Below, in pieces: positions 18,187 to 26,487 of a DNA stretch of 64,000 bases. Location: contig NZ_CP116615.1 in assembly GCF_024832785.1 (NCBI RefSeq), positions 2,604,001 through 2,668,000 on the forward strand, written 5' to 3'. The first letter of the stretch is position 1; every line of letters begins with the position of its first letter. Under the pieces are notes generated by a model that was given only the letters and a program-made list of their open reading frames with translations, was not told the DNA's origin and did no database searches. The DNA comes from Fontisphaera persica (GTDB lineage: Bacteria; Verrucomicrobiota; Verrucomicrobiia; Limisphaerales; Fontisphaeraceae). Made by a program: the position numbers and the translations under genes.

Positions 18187-19141
18187 CTTTTTTGCGCGAG
18201 GTGGTGCGGACGGTTTTGGCCGGCTTGGGGGAAGCGGGTGGCACGGCCGCAGCGTCCACGGTGGTGTAAGGGACGTTGTTGGCGACGGACAAATCGAGGG
18301 AGGCGAGGGCGCGGCCCTGGCGCTGGACGTAGTCATGGACGGCGCGCCAGCGCCAGAGCTGGCGTTCGAGGTTGTCCATGCCAAAAGAAATGCGGGCGCC
18401 CTGGCTGGTTTGGACGACCATGACCTCCGGGCTGGTCAAATCAATCCAGCGAATGTCCACCAGGCCGGCCATGGGGGAGCGCTCGAAGAGGGTGATGAGG
18501 CGGAGGGCGGCCTTGACCTGGGGGGATTCCACCACGCGGCCGGGGCGGAGCTCGACATAATTGACGCCGGTGATGACGGGGAGAAATTGATTGGTGGCGC
18601 CCCAAGGGATGGCGCGCTGGCCGGGGGAGACCGGGAGCATGACAAAGCCGGAGGCGTCGAGGGTAAAGACGACGGGGTCGCGGACGCCCGGCCCCATGGG
18701 TTGGAGGACCTGGGCCACGGCCTCGCGCTCGGTGATGCGGAGGCGGAGGGTTTGCGGCAGGACGCGCTCGACGGAAACAGAGGCAATCATGGGGACGAGT
18801 TCGAGGTCGCGTTTGACGCGGTTGAGGTCAAGGGCAAAAAGATTCTGGCCGACTTTCAAATCCGCCCAGCGGCGGATTTGTTCCGGGGAGATGACGCCGT
18901 CGGATTGGATGTCAATGGTCTGGATGGAGAAGGTGGGGTTGTTGTAGATGAGCTGGTCCATCAACCAGCTCCAGCTCCGCCACATGAGAAACAAGCCGAG
19001 CAGGGCGAGCAGGGAGAAGGCCATGGCCTTGGAGGCCAGGCGGAGGCGGTCCGAGCGCAAGCGGACGCCGCCGCGGTTGACTTCCAGGACGCGCGGGCGG
19101 TCCTGTCGCCGGTTCTTGTTTTTGTTGCCAAAGGGCCACAT
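18179..19141 (-). CDS. ftsQ: Cell-division protein FtsQ/DivIB
   Basis: A 320-aa bitopic membrane protein with a basic cytoplasmic N-terminus (about 1-36) and one transmembrane helix (AFSLLALLGLFLMW, about 41-54). A POTRA domain starts at about 70 (FSIQTIDIQSDGVISPEQI) and is followed by the FtsQ beta domain, including VERVLPQTLRLRITEREAVA. It links FtsB/FtsL to the divisome. It lies between ddl and ftsA as in most dcw clusters. The C-terminus is a basic Lys/Arg tail. Confidence 0.9.
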   Translation of the reverse strand: MWPFGNKNKNRRQDRPRVLEVNRGGVRLRSDRLRLASKAMAFSLLALLGLFLMWRSWSWLMDQLIYNNPTFSIQTIDIQSDGVISPEQIRRWADLKVGQNLFALDLNRVKRDLELVPMIASVSVERVLPQTLRLRITEREAVAQVLQPMGPGVRDPVVFTLDASGFVMLPVSPGQRAIPWGATNQFLPVITGVNYVELRPGRVVESPQVKAALRLITLFERSPMAGLVDIRWIDLTSPEVMVVQTSQGARISFGMDNLERQLWRWRAVHDYVQRQGRALASLDLSVANNVPYTTVDAAAVPPASPKPAKTVRTTSRKKDV

Positions 19142-19149
19142 GGCGCAGG

Positions 19150-20085
19150 TTAAACCAATAATTTTTCAAGGGGGCCGCGGCGGCCTGCCCGGCGGAGCGC
19201 CAAATCAATCATGCGCTGGCAAAGGGCGCCGTAATCCAGGCCGGCGGCCAGGGCGGCCTTGGGCAAGAGGCTGGTTTCGGTCATGCCGGGGAGGGTGTTG
19301 ATTTCCAGAACCATGGGGTCGCCGGCGGGAGTAATCATGATGTCCACGCGCGCGTAGTCGCGTCCGCCAATGGCCTGGAAGGCGCCCACGGCGGCGGCCT
19401 GGGCGCGGGCGGTGACGTCGGGCGGAAGGGGCGCGGGGCAGAGGTATTCGGTGGCGCCGGCGGTGTATTTGTTCTGATAGTCGTAGGCGCCGCGTTTGGG
19501 GCGCACTTCTACGATGGGGAGGGGCTGGGCGTCGAGGATGCCCACGGTGGTTTCGCGTCCGAAGAGGCGGGGTTCCACGAGGGCGCGGCGGTCGAATTGC
19601 AGGGCGTGCTCAAGGGCGGCGCGCCATTGGGCGGGGGAGTCCACGAAGGCGAGGCCGACGCTCGATCCCTGGCAGACGGGTTTGACCACCAGGGGCGGCG
19701 CCCAGCCAGGCGGCCAGGGGGCGGCGGGGTTATCCACCACGACAAAAGGCGCGGTAGGGACGCCGGCCGCGAGGCAGCGTTGTTTGGTGAGGGCCTTGTC
19801 AAAAGCCAGGCGGCTGGCTTCCGGGCCGCAGCCGGTGTAGGGCACGCCAAGGTGTTCCAACTCCTGCTGAATGGCGCCGTCTTCCCCATAAGTGCCGTGC
19901 AAGGCAAGGAAGACGACTTCGGCGCCGGGCGGGAGGGCCCAGCGTCCGGGTTGGGCGTCCACTTCGGTGACCTGATGGCCCAAGGCGCGCAAGGCCCGTG
20001 CCACCGCCGCGCCGGAGCGGAGGGAGACTTCACGCTCGGCGGAAGGGCCGCCCAAGAAGACCGCGATGTGCAAAGGGTGGCTCAT
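19150..20085 (-). CDS. ddl: D-alanine--D-alanine ligase
   Basis: A 311-aa ATP-grasp ligase making D-Ala-D-Ala for the peptidoglycan stem peptide. FLGGPSAEREVSLRSG at the N-terminus, LHGTYGEDGAIQ, and EINTLPGMTETSLLPKAA near the C-terminus are diagnostic. A start at 20112 would overlap murC by 22 bases; the ATG at 20085, five bases after murC, fits the family N-terminus better. The position where murB usually lies (between murC and ddl) is empty. Confidence 0.94.
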   Translation of the reverse strand: MSHPLHIAVFLGGPSAEREVSLRSGAAVARALRALGHQVTEVDAQPGRWALPPGAEVVFLALHGTYGEDGAIQQELEHLGVPYTGCGPEASRLAFDKALTKQRCLAAGVPTAPFVVVDNPAAPWPPGWAPPLVVKPVCQGSSVGLAFVDSPAQWRAALEHALQFDRRALVEPRLFGRETTVGILDAQPLPIVEVRPKRGAYDYQNKYTAGATEYLCPAPLPPDVTARAQAAAVGAFQAIGGRDYARVDIMITPAGDPMVLEINTLPGMTETSLLPKAALAAGLDYGALCQRMIDLALRRAGRRGPLEKLLV

Positions 20086-20090
20086 GGGGT

Positions 20091-21641
20091 TCAACGGAAG
20101 CGTCCGCAACAACGGCCGGCCGGTGGAGCGCCGCCCGCGCCCGCAGCCGCGCCGGGGCTGGCGGGGAGTGGATTGTCTGCACGGAGCTGAGAGGCCAGTA
20201 GATGCGCGGCGACGGTAATGTCGGCGCCAGCGCCGATGAAGAGGGCGAGGTCACCCGGTTGGAGCTGGGCGCGCACGGCCTGGGCGAGGGCGGCGGGTTG
20301 TTCGCAAAGCTCGACGGGTTGTCCTTCGGTGCGGATGGCCTGCGCCAGCCATTCGCTGTCCACGCCGGGGATGGGAGGCTCGCTGGCGGGGTAAATGGGG
20401 AGGAGCCAGAGGCGGTCCGCGCCTTTGAAGCAGGTGGCGAATTGTTCGACGAGTTTCTGGGTGCGGGTGTAGCGGTGCGGTTGAAAAGCGACAAGGAGGC
20501 GCTGCGGGGACAGCGAGCGCATGGCCTGCAGGGTGAGGCGGATTTCGTTGGGATGATGGCCGTAGTCATCGTACACGGCCACGTGCGCATCCCGATAGAG
20601 ACATTGTTGGCGGCGGGCGGCGCCGGAGAAACCGGCCACGGCGCGGGCGATGTCGTCCACGGCGTAACCGAGTTGATGAAGCATGGCGATGACGGCGGCG
20701 GCGTTGCTGAGGTTTTGGGCGCCAAGGAGGCGGGTATGAAATTCGCCGAGGCGCCGGCGTTGGTGCCAGATTTCAAAGCAGGAGGCGGGTTCGGGCGCGG
20801 CGCCGGAGGGGCCGGGCTGCGGGCGGCAATGGATGAATTCGAGGCGGTAATGGGCCAGGGGATGACAGCCGTAAGCGAGGGCATCGGGGCGGCGTTTCAT
20901 CAAACCGGCCAGGCGCTCGTCGTCGAGGCAGTAGAGCAAGGGGCCGCCGCGGACCTGGTCGGCGAATTGTTGAAATTCGAGGCGGACAGCGGCGAAGTCC
21001 TGGAAGTAGTCGAGATGGTCTTCGTCCACGTTGAGGAGGATGGCGGCGTGGGGGCGGAATTCGAGGAGGGTGCCGTCGCTTTCATCGGCTTCGAGGACAA
21101 ACCAGGGGGGCTGGCCGTTGGCCTGGCCGTGGGAGTAGCGGGCATGGGGTGATAATTGCGGGGTGAGCCAGCCCACGGCATAGCTGGGGGAGGCGCCGAG
21201 CTGTTCCAGGGCGAAAGCGAGCCAGGCGGTGGTGGTGGTTTTGCCGTGCATGCCGGCGACGCACAGCGGCCGCTGGCGGTGGGCGAGCGCGGCCAGGACG
21301 GGGGCGCGGCGGGCGAGGGGTATGCCGGCTTCGCGCGCCTGGCGCCATTCGGGGTTGTCCTCGGGCACGGCGGAGCTGCGGACCACCAGATGGGGGGCGG
21401 CGGCGGTGATGTGGGACGCGGCATGTCCCTGGTGCACCATCGCCCCGCGGGCCCGCAGGCCGGCGGTCTCGGCGTTGTCCTGCAAATCGGAGCCGGTGAC
21501 GCGGCAGCCCAGGTCCAGCAGGAGATGGCCGAGGCCGCTCATGCCGCAGCCGCCCGCGCCAATCAAATGCACCGCCAGGCTGCTGCCGGCGCGGCGCAGC
21601 AGCTCTTCCACCCCCCACGTGTCCAACTCGTAACGGTTCAT
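20091..21641 (-). CDS. murC: UDP-N-acetylmuramate--L-alanine ligase
   Basis: A 516-aa Mur ligase that adds L-Ala to UDP-MurNAc. IGAGGCGMSGLGHLLLDLG is the UDP-binding Rossmann start. GMHGKTTTTAWLAFALEQLG is the ATP loop. LNVDEDHLDYF and YDDYGHHPNEIRLTLQA are further Mur ligase blocks. The start overlaps the murG stop by four bases (ATGA). The length is slightly above average because of a Pro/Ala-rich C-terminal tail. Confidence 0.95.
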   Translation of the reverse strand: MNRYELDTWGVEELLRRAGSSLAVHLIGAGGCGMSGLGHLLLDLGCRVTGSDLQDNAETAGLRARGAMVHQGHAASHITAAAPHLVVRSSAVPEDNPEWRQAREAGIPLARRAPVLAALAHRQRPLCVAGMHGKTTTTAWLAFALEQLGASPSYAVGWLTPQLSPHARYSHGQANGQPPWFVLEADESDGTLLEFRPHAAILLNVDEDHLDYFQDFAAVRLEFQQFADQVRGGPLLYCLDDERLAGLMKRRPDALAYGCHPLAHYRLEFIHCRPQPGPSGAAPEPASCFEIWHQRRRLGEFHTRLLGAQNLSNAAAVIAMLHQLGYAVDDIARAVAGFSGAARRQQCLYRDAHVAVYDDYGHHPNEIRLTLQAMRSLSPQRLLVAFQPHRYTRTQKLVEQFATCFKGADRLWLLPIYPASEPPIPGVDSEWLAQAIRTEGQPVELCEQPAALAQAVRAQLQPGDLALFIGAGADITVAAHLLASQLRADNPLPASPGAAAGAGGAPPAGRCCGRFR

Positions 21642-22813
21642 GCTAAAACGTTGCTTGTCTTCGGCTGCGGACGATGGTCATGGGCCGCGTGGGGAGCGCC
21701 TTTCCAGAGGTGGAGCAGCCCCACGATGTGCTCGGCCATGCGGGCGGCCGCCTCGGGATGATGCCAGCGGGCCACGGCTTCGGCCATGCGCTGGCGGGCC
21801 GCGGCATCGCCGGCGAGGCGCGCCAGTTCGCCCACCAAACGCTCCGGGGTGGCGGCCGCCTGTTCGAGCAGGACGGCGGCGCCGGCATCAGCCAGAGCGC
21901 GGGCATTGAAATACTGGTGATTATCGGCGGCCGCCGGATAGGGAATTAAAATGGCCGGGAGGCGCATGGCGGCAAATTCGGCGAGGGACGAAGCGCCCGC
22001 GCGGCTGACGGCCAGCGTGGCGGCGCCCAAGGCCAGCTCCATTTCCGAGAAAAAGGCGCGCACAAGGGCCGGCAGGCCGCGGGCGGCATAGGCCTGGCGC
22101 ACGCGTTCTTCATCGCGGTCACCGGTGAAGTGAATGAACTGCCAGCCGGAGAGTGTTTTTTGCAAGGCGTCCAGGTCGCGCAAGACCAGTTCATTGATGG
22201 GGCCGGCGCCCTGGCTGCCGCCCATGATGAGGAGCGTGGGCAGGTGCGGGCGCAAGCCGAGGGCGCGGCGGGCGGCGCCGGGGTCCATGGGCTGAAATTG
22301 GGGCCGGACGGGCGTGCCGGTGTGCACGACGCGCGGATGCTTGAGGCGGGCGGCGGTGGAAGGGAAACCGACGAAAGGCTGGTGGACGAAACGGGCCAGC
22401 CAGCGGTTGGCGCGGCCGGGGATGGTGTTGGATTCGTGCAAGAAAGTCACCGCGCCGAAGCGGCGGCCGGCGTGGATGGGGGGCGCGCTGGTGAAGCCGC
22501 CCATGGCCAGCACGGCGTGGGGCGGGCGAGCCTTGAACCATGCCACACTGCGCTGGTAGGACTGCCAGAAGCCGCGGAGGAAGGCGAGATAACGATGGCC
22601 GCTCAGGCCGACGGCGGGCAGCACCTTGATTTCCATGCCGCGGACCCCCTGCACGGCTTTCTGGTCCACTTCCTTGGGAGAAATCAGGAGCCAGACGTCG
22701 CAACGGCGGGCCTGCAATTCTTCGGCCACGGCCAGGCCGGGAAAGAGGTGGCCGCCGGTGCCGCCGCAGGCGATGGCCACCAAAGGGGAGGGAGTGTGTT
22801 TGTCAGTCATCAT
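21638..22813 (-). CDS. murG: UDP-GlcNAc:undecaprenyl-PP-MurNAc-pentapeptide GlcNAc transferase
   Basis: A 391-aa GT28 glycosyltransferase converting lipid I to lipid II at the inner membrane face. It shows CGGTGGHLFPGLAVAEEL at the N-terminus, a GGFTSAPPIHAGRR block, LHESNTIPGRANRWLA and the C-terminal GGSQGAGPINELV. The frame is open far upstream, but that part shadows ftsW. The ATGATG at 22813 overlaps the ftsW stop by four bases. The final 20 residues form a His/Pro-containing tail beyond the usual end. Confidence 0.94.
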   Translation of the reverse strand: MMTDKHTPSPLVAIACGGTGGHLFPGLAVAEELQARRCDVWLLISPKEVDQKAVQGVRGMEIKVLPAVGLSGHRYLAFLRGFWQSYQRSVAWFKARPPHAVLAMGGFTSAPPIHAGRRFGAVTFLHESNTIPGRANRWLARFVHQPFVGFPSTAARLKHPRVVHTGTPVRPQFQPMDPGAARRALGLRPHLPTLLIMGGSQGAGPINELVLRDLDALQKTLSGWQFIHFTGDRDEERVRQAYAARGLPALVRAFFSEMELALGAATLAVSRAGASSLAEFAAMRLPAILIPYPAAADNHQYFNARALADAGAAVLLEQAAATPERLVGELARLAGDAAARQRMAEAVARWHHPEAAARMAEHIVGLLHLWKGAPHAAHDHRPQPKTSNVLA

Positions 22814-23961
22814 GAGTGGCCCTCCTCCAGGCCAGCCGGTTCGCCGGCAAAGGGATTGGCGGGAACGCGCTCGAGCTCGATGCCCTGGCGGGCCACGCTC
22901 AGCAGGATGCCGACGGCGGCCATCATGAGCAGCAAGTTGGAGCCGCCGTAGCTCATAAAGGGAAGCGGCAGGCCTTTGTTGGGCAGGAGGCTGGTGACCA
23001 CCGCGATGTTGACGAAGGCCTGCAGGCCAATGAGGCAGGTAATGCCAAAGGCGAGGTACATGCCGAAGGGGTCCGCGGCGCGCTCGGCAATGGCGATGCC
23101 GCAAATCAACAAAACCATGAAGGCCACGACGACAGCCAGACTGCCCATCAGGCCCAGCTCCTCGCCGACGGTGCTGAGGACGAAATCGGTATGCACTTCG
23201 GGGACGAATGTTTTTTGGCGGCCGTTGCCGAGGCCGCGGCCCTCGAGGCCGCCGGAGCCAAAGGCGAGCATGGCCTGTTTGGCCTGGTAGCCGATGGTTT
23301 CGGCATATTTTTCCGGATAAAGGAAGGAGAGGACGCGGGTGCGGCGGACGTCGTTGCTCCAAATGGCGGCGGCGAATCCCGCGAGGACAAGGAGGGCGAT
23401 GGGGAGCACATGGCGCCAGCGGACGCCGGCCACCAACAACATGATGCCGCCGACACTCAGAAACAGCAAGGTGGTGCCGTAGTCGCGGCCGGCGAGAATT
23501 AACAACGCCATGACGCCCAGGAAAGCGCCGGGAATCAGGAGGCCTTCTTTGAAGCGGGACATGCGGCGCTGGCGATATTCGGCGTAAGCCGCCAGGGCGA
23601 TGATGGCGGCCAGCTTGGCGAGCTCACTGGGTTGAAAGTTGACCGGTCCCAGTTGAATCCAGCGGCGCGCGCCTTTGATGGTTTTGCCGAGACCCGGGAT
23701 GAAGACCAGGAGCAGGGCGACGGCCGCGAGGATGACCAGCGGCACGGCCCAGCGGCGCCAGCGGCGGTAATCCATGGCGGCGCAAACGATGGCGGCCACA
23801 AGGCCGAGGCCACACCAGAGCAATTGTTGCTGGACCAGTTGCGCGCCCTTCAGGGTCATGCTGGCGCTGTAGAGGCTCACCATGCCCAAGGCCAGCAACA
23901 CCCCCACGCACACAATCAACAGGTGTGCCACCAGGGGCAGGGTATTTTTCGGGCGATGCAT
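22810..23961 (-). CDS. ftsW: Peptidoglycan glycosyltransferase FtsW (SEDS family)
   Basis: A 383-aa polytopic membrane protein with about ten hydrophobic segments. SEDS motifs include SLYSASM in the first loop, GARRWIQLGPVNFQPSELAK, the GRDYGTTLLF block and KGLPLPFMSYGGSNLL near the C-terminus. It polymerises lipid II at the septum with FtsI. It begins only about 30 bases after a terminator-like hairpin that follows the LysM gene, so its expression may depend on readthrough or an unseen promoter. Confidence 0.93.
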   Translation of the reverse strand: MHRPKNTLPLVAHLLIVCVGVLLALGMVSLYSASMTLKGAQLVQQQLLWCGLGLVAAIVCAAMDYRRWRRWAVPLVILAAVALLLVFIPGLGKTIKGARRWIQLGPVNFQPSELAKLAAIIALAAYAEYRQRRMSRFKEGLLIPGAFLGVMALLILAGRDYGTTLLFLSVGGIMLLVAGVRWRHVLPIALLVLAGFAAAIWSNDVRRTRVLSFLYPEKYAETIGYQAKQAMLAFGSGGLEGRGLGNGRQKTFVPEVHTDFVLSTVGEELGLMGSLAVVVAFMVLLICGIAIAERAADPFGMYLAFGITCLIGLQAFVNIAVVTSLLPNKGLPLPFMSYGGSNLLLMMAAVGILLSVARQGIELERVPANPFAGEPAGLEEGHS

Positions 23962-23989
23962 TCCGTCTCAGCCAGCCTCAGTTTCGTGG

Positions 23990-24029
23990 AAAAACCGGAC
24001 GCCCGGCTGAGGCCACCGGGCGCCCGGTT
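23990..24029 (-). terminator. Terminator-like hairpin after the LysM gene, inside the dcw cluster
   Basis: A stem of 14-base arms with one mismatch (23993-24006 with 24016-24029) and a nine-base loop is followed, in the minus direction, by TTTTT. It starts 13 bases after the LysM stop codon and ends 29 bases before ftsW. Confidence 0.65.
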
Positions 24030-24042
24030 GACTGAACCCAAC

Positions 24043-24912
24043 TTACAAAGAGGCCGTCGTGTTGGCCGGCAGCGGGGTGACGTAGCCGGTGCTCGTCGGC
24101 GGCACGACGGGTGTTGCGGGCGAGGCGGGCGCCGCCTCCTGCCGCGCGGGAATGACCAGTTTCTGGCCGGGCCGGATCATGGTGGTCTTGAGATTGTTGG
24201 CCGCTTTAATCTTCTCGACGGAAGATTTTTGCGAGCGGGCAATCTTGATCAAGGTGTCGCCGGGTTTGACCTCATAGGTCACGGCGCCGGCCGGCGCGGG
24301 CAGCGCGGCCGCGGAGCCGGAGGCGGCCGGGGCCCGGGTTTCCGGCGTGGCGGCCACGGTGGCGGCGGCCTCGGGGATTTTAATTTTCTGCCCCACGCGC
24401 AAGCGGCGCGAATCCACGCCGGGGTTGGCCTTGGCAATGGCCGTGGGACTGACGTTGTATTTCTTGCCAATGGTGGTGAAGTTTTCACCCGGCTGCACTT
24501 CGTGCTCGCGCGCGCCCGCAGTGGCAGCGGTGGCGGCCGGCGCAGTCGGAGGCGGGGTCACCACGGCCGGGCCGGGGACGGGCGGCAAGGTGGCACCGGG
24601 CGGGTTGGCCAGGGGTGGCGGCGGGTTGCCCGAGGCCACGGGGTTGGAGGCCAGGTCGGGGGGTGGGGCGAAGGGATTGGCCATGCCCAAGTCCGCGGGC
24701 GGCGGGTTGCTGGGCAGGACCAGGCCGGCTTCGTTGTTATTGGCCACAGTGGCGCCGCTGCGATTATCCTTGCAGCCCTGAAGCAACAGCGCTCCCAACA
24801 AGACGACGTGAAATGCCAGGATGGCAAACACGGCGATATAGACATTGGACTTGTTCCGCGGTCTCTGTTCCTCCAGAGCACCTTGCGGCATCAACGGGTT
24901 TTGGCTACTCAT
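24043..24912 (-). CDS. Membrane-anchored protein with two LysM domains
   Basis: A 289-aa protein. One transmembrane helix (about 25-45, VYIAVFAILAFHVVLLGALLL) is directly followed by GCKD. A Pro/Ala-rich linker (about 55-130) leads to LysM 1 (about 135-178; HEVQPGENFTTIGKKYNVS) and LysM 2 (about 213-258; YEVKPGDTLIKIARSQ). LysM domains bind GlcNAc-containing peptidoglycan, so the protein probably links the membrane to the wall. It lies between murD and ftsW and is bracketed by two hairpins, which suggests a separately controlled insertion in the dcw cluster. A role in division is inference. Confidence 0.85.
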   Translation of the reverse strand: MSSQNPLMPQGALEEQRPRNKSNVYIAVFAILAFHVVLLGALLLQGCKDNRSGATVANNNEAGLVLPSNPPPADLGMANPFAPPPDLASNPVASGNPPPPLANPPGATLPPVPGPAVVTPPPTAPAATAATAGAREHEVQPGENFTTIGKKYNVSPTAIAKANPGVDSRRLRVGQKIKIPEAAATVAATPETRAPAASGSAAALPAPAGAVTYEVKPGDTLIKIARSQKSSVEKIKAANNLKTTMIRPGQKLVIPARQEAAPASPATPVVPPTSTGYVTPLPANTTASL

Positions 24913-24963
24913 AACATTAACGCATTTAGCGTCCTTTCTTTGAGGTTTTGGGTTTTAGTTGTT

Positions 24964-24996
24964 GCCCCGGGCTTTTCCCTCAAAAAAGCCCGAGGC
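24964..24996 (-). promoter_or_regulatory. Strong stem-loop between murD and the LysM gene
   Basis: Arms CGGGCTTTT (24968-24976) and AAAAGCCCG (24984-24992) pair perfectly around a seven-base loop, with extra GC pairs across a one-base bulge outside. In the minus direction there is no U-tract after it, so it may attenuate, process or only partly terminate the transcript. Confidence 0.45.
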
Positions 24997-25031
24997 AAAT
25001 TCAGTTCAGTGTCCTTCAAGCATCGTATGCT

Positions 25032-26477
25032 CTAGCTACAGCCACTTTTTGTTTTTGTTGTGGCATCAACATTATGTTGTGCCTGCTGGGATATGCAACC
25101 ACAATCTATTGTGTTCTTCAAGGCCAGCACGGAGGCACGGAAGACTTCGCCCCGATGCTGGTAATCTCGAAATTGGTCAAAACTGGAACAAGCCGGGGAG
25201 AGGAGGACGACATCCCCGGGCTGGGCTTTTTCGGCAGCACGTTGGACGGCGGTGGGCAAGTCGTCCACCAGCTCGCAGGGCACGTATAAGTGCCACGCGG
25301 AGCGCATTTTATGGCGCATTTCGCCGATGAGGAAAGCGCCTTTGACGCGCTGGGCCAGGAGGGGCCCCAGTTCATGGAAATCCAGGCCCTTGTCTTTGCC
25401 GCCGGCGATGAGCCAGAGGTTGGGACCGGAGGTTTCGGCGTGGGGCATGGAGAGGATGGCTTTGCGGACGGCATCCACGTTGGTGGCCTTGGAATCGTTG
25501 ATGTATTGGACGCCGCGGATATCGGCCACCCATTCGCAGCGGTGGGGAGCTGGGGCGTAGGTTTTGAGGGCTTCCAGGGCGGAGTCTTTGGGCAATTGCA
25601 AGGCATAGGCCACGGCCAGGGTGGCCATGAGGTTTTCGGCATTGTGCACGCCGCGCAGGCGGCATTGGCGCAGGTCCAGGAGGGGGCCTTCCCAGCCGGG
25701 AAGGCGGGAGTGGATGATGCCGCGGTCCCACCATAAATCGCCGCCGGGCTCGGTGGCACTGAAGAGAATGAGGCGGGCTTGGACGCCGAGCGAGAGGGCG
25801 CGCATCTGGTTCCAGGCGTCGAGCTGGATGATGGCCCAATCACTGGCCTGTTGGTTCATGAAGAGGCGGGCTTTGGCGCGCAGGTAATCGGGCATGCCGG
25901 GGTAGCGGTCGAGATGGTCGGGGGTGACGTTCAACAGGACGGCGGCGTGAGGGCGGAATTGGTGAATGGTTTCGAGCTGGAAGGAGCTGACTTCGAGGGT
26001 CAGCACATCGTAGGGCGCGTTTTGTTGCAATACGGCGCAGACGGGCAGGCCGATGTTGCCGGCGGCGACGGTGCGGCGGCCGCAATGATTGAGCATGCGC
26101 TCGACCAGCTCGGTGGTGGTGGTTTTGCCGTTGGTGCCGGTGATGCCGACATAGGGACAGCGAAGGAAGCGGCAGCCCAGTTCCAGCTCGGCGAGGATGG
26201 GGACGCCGGCCTGCCGGAGAGGTTGGAGGAGCGGCTGAGTCAAAGGCACGCCGGGGCTGAGGACGGCCAGGTCAAAGTTGCCGCGGAGGGGTTCGCTGAC
26301 GCCCAGGCGGGTGGTGACGCCGAGGGGGGCGAGAGCTTCAAGGGCGCGGCGCAATTCAGGGGTATCGGCCTGGTCCACGGCGGTGACCGGGGCGCCCTGA
26401 CGGGCGAGCCATTCGGCCGCGGCGCGTCCGCTGCGGCCCAGACCGATGACCAAGGCATGTTGAGGCGGCCAGTTCAT
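25032..26477 (-). CDS. murD: UDP-N-acetylmuramoyl-L-alanine--D-glutamate ligase
   Basis: A 481-aa Mur ligase adding D-Glu. VIGLGRSGRAAAEWLARQG opens the uracil-binding domain. VGITGTNGKTTTTELVERML is the ATP loop. LNVTPDHLDRY and YINDSKATNVDAVRKAI are typical MurD blocks. ILLSPACSSFDQF-type sequence is present as VVLLSPACSSFDQF. The C-terminus carries about 20 extra Gln/Thr/Lys-rich residues. It starts 10 bp after mraY. Confidence 0.95.
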   Translation of the reverse strand: MNWPPQHALVIGLGRSGRAAAEWLARQGAPVTAVDQADTPELRRALEALAPLGVTTRLGVSEPLRGNFDLAVLSPGVPLTQPLLQPLRQAGVPILAELELGCRFLRCPYVGITGTNGKTTTTELVERMLNHCGRRTVAAGNIGLPVCAVLQQNAPYDVLTLEVSSFQLETIHQFRPHAAVLLNVTPDHLDRYPGMPDYLRAKARLFMNQQASDWAIIQLDAWNQMRALSLGVQARLILFSATEPGGDLWWDRGIIHSRLPGWEGPLLDLRQCRLRGVHNAENLMATLAVAYALQLPKDSALEALKTYAPAPHRCEWVADIRGVQYINDSKATNVDAVRKAILSMPHAETSGPNLWLIAGGKDKGLDFHELGPLLAQRVKGAFLIGEMRHKMRSAWHLYVPCELVDDLPTAVQRAAEKAQPGDVVLLSPACSSFDQFRDYQHRGEVFRASVLALKNTIDCGCISQQAQHNVDATTKTKSGCS

Positions 26478-26487
26478 GACATGATGC

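Noticed and set aside
15639-18423. Long plus-strand ORFs opposite ftsZ and ftsA
   Set aside because: These are antisense, repetitive Gly/Ala/Arg composition, and are explained by the real minus-strand genes.
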